A DNA stretch of 64,000 nt from Periweissella fabalis (GTDB lineage: Bacteria > Bacillota > Bacilli > Lactobacillales > Lactobacillaceae), in contig NZ_JAAXPN010000001.1 in the NCBI RefSeq assembly GCF_012396505.1, positions 248,001 to 312,000 on the forward strand, given 5' to 3'. The position numbers and the translations under genes were made by a program. Below the pieces are notes generated by a model. That model searched no databases and had not been told where the DNA came from. It worked only from the letters and a program-made list of their open reading frames with translations. Numbering within the stretch: the stretch's first letter is position 1; the number at the start of each line of letters is the position of its first letter. Of this stretch, positions 63,734 through 64,000 are shown piece after piece.

Positions 63734-63812
63734 ATTCTTTTAGCTCTCTCAGATATTTTAATTTTATAAATTAAAATAATAAAAAACCTAGCAAATTCCT
63801 GGCTATTTTTTT
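63734..63812 (+). ncRNA. array small RNA 6 (~79 nt)
   Basis: Promoter TTGTAA (63699-63704), 17 bp, TATAAC (63722-63727). The terminator near 63782-63812 (AAAAAA-CC-TAGC with GCTATTTTTT) has a two-base bulge and is the weakest. GCTCTCTCAG is at 63743-63752, followed by an A/T-only palindrome. Confidence 0.45.
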
Positions 63813-63909
63813 ATTTGGACACAAATATTTTTAAATATAAGTACAATCATATTACAGACTTATATTATAATATTATTGTACTAAATAAATAACAAAGGAG
63901 TAGCATGTA

Positions 63910-64000
63910 ATGCTTATTATTTTAGCCGGATTATTAGCTGGTGTAGTATCAGGTTTTTTTAAATTAGGATGGGAGATTCTTTTGCCACCTAGGAATGAAG
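63910..64000 (+). CDS. YagU family (DUF1440) membrane protein, 5' part
   Basis: The first 30 residues, MLIILAGLLAGVVSGFFKLG then WEILLPPRNE, match the start of YagU/DUF1440 inner-membrane proteins (LxAGxVSGxxKxGWExxxPPR). E. coli YagU contributes to acid resistance. AAAGGAG at 63894-63900 sets the start. The gene is cut by the window edge. It is a bacterial rather than phage family, so it is either host sequence beyond the prophage or cargo. Confidence 0.7.
   Translation, partial: MLIILAGLLAGVVSGFFKLGWEILLPPRNE

Larger units (their letters stand above)
62942..63812 (+). repeat. tandem array of promoter-RNA-terminator units
   Basis: This stretch has no credible protein frame. Six intrinsic terminators and seven sigma-A promoters, each with exactly 17 bp between -35 and -10, alternate on the plus strand. 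Repeated parts: 63053-63079 and 63251-63277 differ in one base of 27; ATAGTTTTATTATTAA occurs at 63157-63172 and 63407-63422; AAAAGACCTAGCCTTA at 63013-63028 and 63211-63226. The segments between promoter and terminator are all different. Confidence 0.7.
30400..63909. mobile_element. decayed siphovirus-type prophage (ends approximate)
   Basis: Gene order is standard for a temperate Lactobacillales siphophage: integrase and CI on the minus strand, then Cro, antirepressor, recombination, replication, ArpU, terminase, portal, head, tail, holin and endolysin on the plus strand. The left end is inside the epimerase gene near 30400. The right end is not defined: the rest of the epimerase is not in the window. 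Small terminase, portal and tape measure genes are broken, so the element is probably defective. Confidence 0.85.

Noticed and set aside
62936-63909. A single large structured RNA (ROOL/GOLLD-like) or a CRISPR/TIGR-type array
   Set aside because: The region is split by six terminators and seven promoters, so one long RNA is unlikely. There are no short regular direct repeats of 25-40 bp with even spacers and no cas or tas genes.

Overview
The window looks like a low-GC Firmicute of the Lactobacillaceae. A divergent citI / citM-C-D-E-F-(X)G-P citrate cluster is the arrangement I know best from Weissella paramesenteroides and its relatives, and promoters, ribosome sites, cre boxes and PRD/PTS-linked genes all fit a heterofermentative lactic acid bacterium. 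Weissella or a close relative is my inference; nothing in the window proves the genus.

Layout. (1) 1-5527: a five-gene run with a HerA-type ATPase that carries a glycine-zipper membrane segment, a protein ending in an HNH/Endo VII (WHH-like) nuclease signature, and a DUF2004/DUF6985-like probable immunity protein. I read it as a candidate contact-dependent or secreted toxin locus. (2) 5700-13253: a cre-controlled operon with a broken PRD/EIIB regulator, a lone PRD protein, the poorly known SFCGS/DUF4312/DUF4311/DUF4310 set, an amidohydrolase, a DgaE-like PLP ammonia-lyase and a KDGP aldolase. This is an amino-sugar-acid catabolic pathway with a probable unstudied transporter. (3) 13372-15125: two small membrane proteins and an NrnB-like DHH phosphoesterase. 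(4) 15168-24218: the citrate fermentation cluster (regulator CitI, soluble oxaloacetate decarboxylase CitM, citrate lyase with its maturation enzymes, transporter CitP). (5) 24302-30416: sugar or polyol genes: a frameshifted OPA-type transporter, FGGY kinase, 3HCDH-family dehydrogenase, galactitol-type EIIC, and a ribulose-phosphate epimerase cut off after 48 codons.

(6) From about 30.4 kb to at least 62.9 kb: a siphophage-type prophage. It has integrase, an ImmA/IrrE-CI lysogeny module with three matched operators, antirepressor, ERF recombinase, a fused replisome organizer/DnaC-like loader, SSB, ArpU-like late activator, packaging, head, tail and lysis genes. The prophage is decayed. Small terminase, portal and tape measure genes are broken by frameshifts, a nonsense codon and an internal deletion, so it should not make particles, yet the lysogeny and lysis genes are intact. 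Two minus-strand cassettes sit in the early region, and a tRNA-Pro(UGG) sits in the late leader.

(7) 62942-63812, between the endolysin and a YagU-family gene, contains no protein gene. It holds a tandem array of about six compact transcription units. Each has a sigma-A promoter with exactly 17-bp spacing, a different 35-75 nt segment with a pyrimidine-rich stretch, and an intrinsic terminator. The terminator hairpins and promoter blocks are recognisably repeated; the middles are not. I consider this array of candidate small RNAs the most novel feature. Two similar isolated units lie beside the integrase (31590-31676) and in the late-gene leader (45302-45392), the latter with a perfect anti-Shine-Dalgarno hexamer and helically phased activator half-sites in front.
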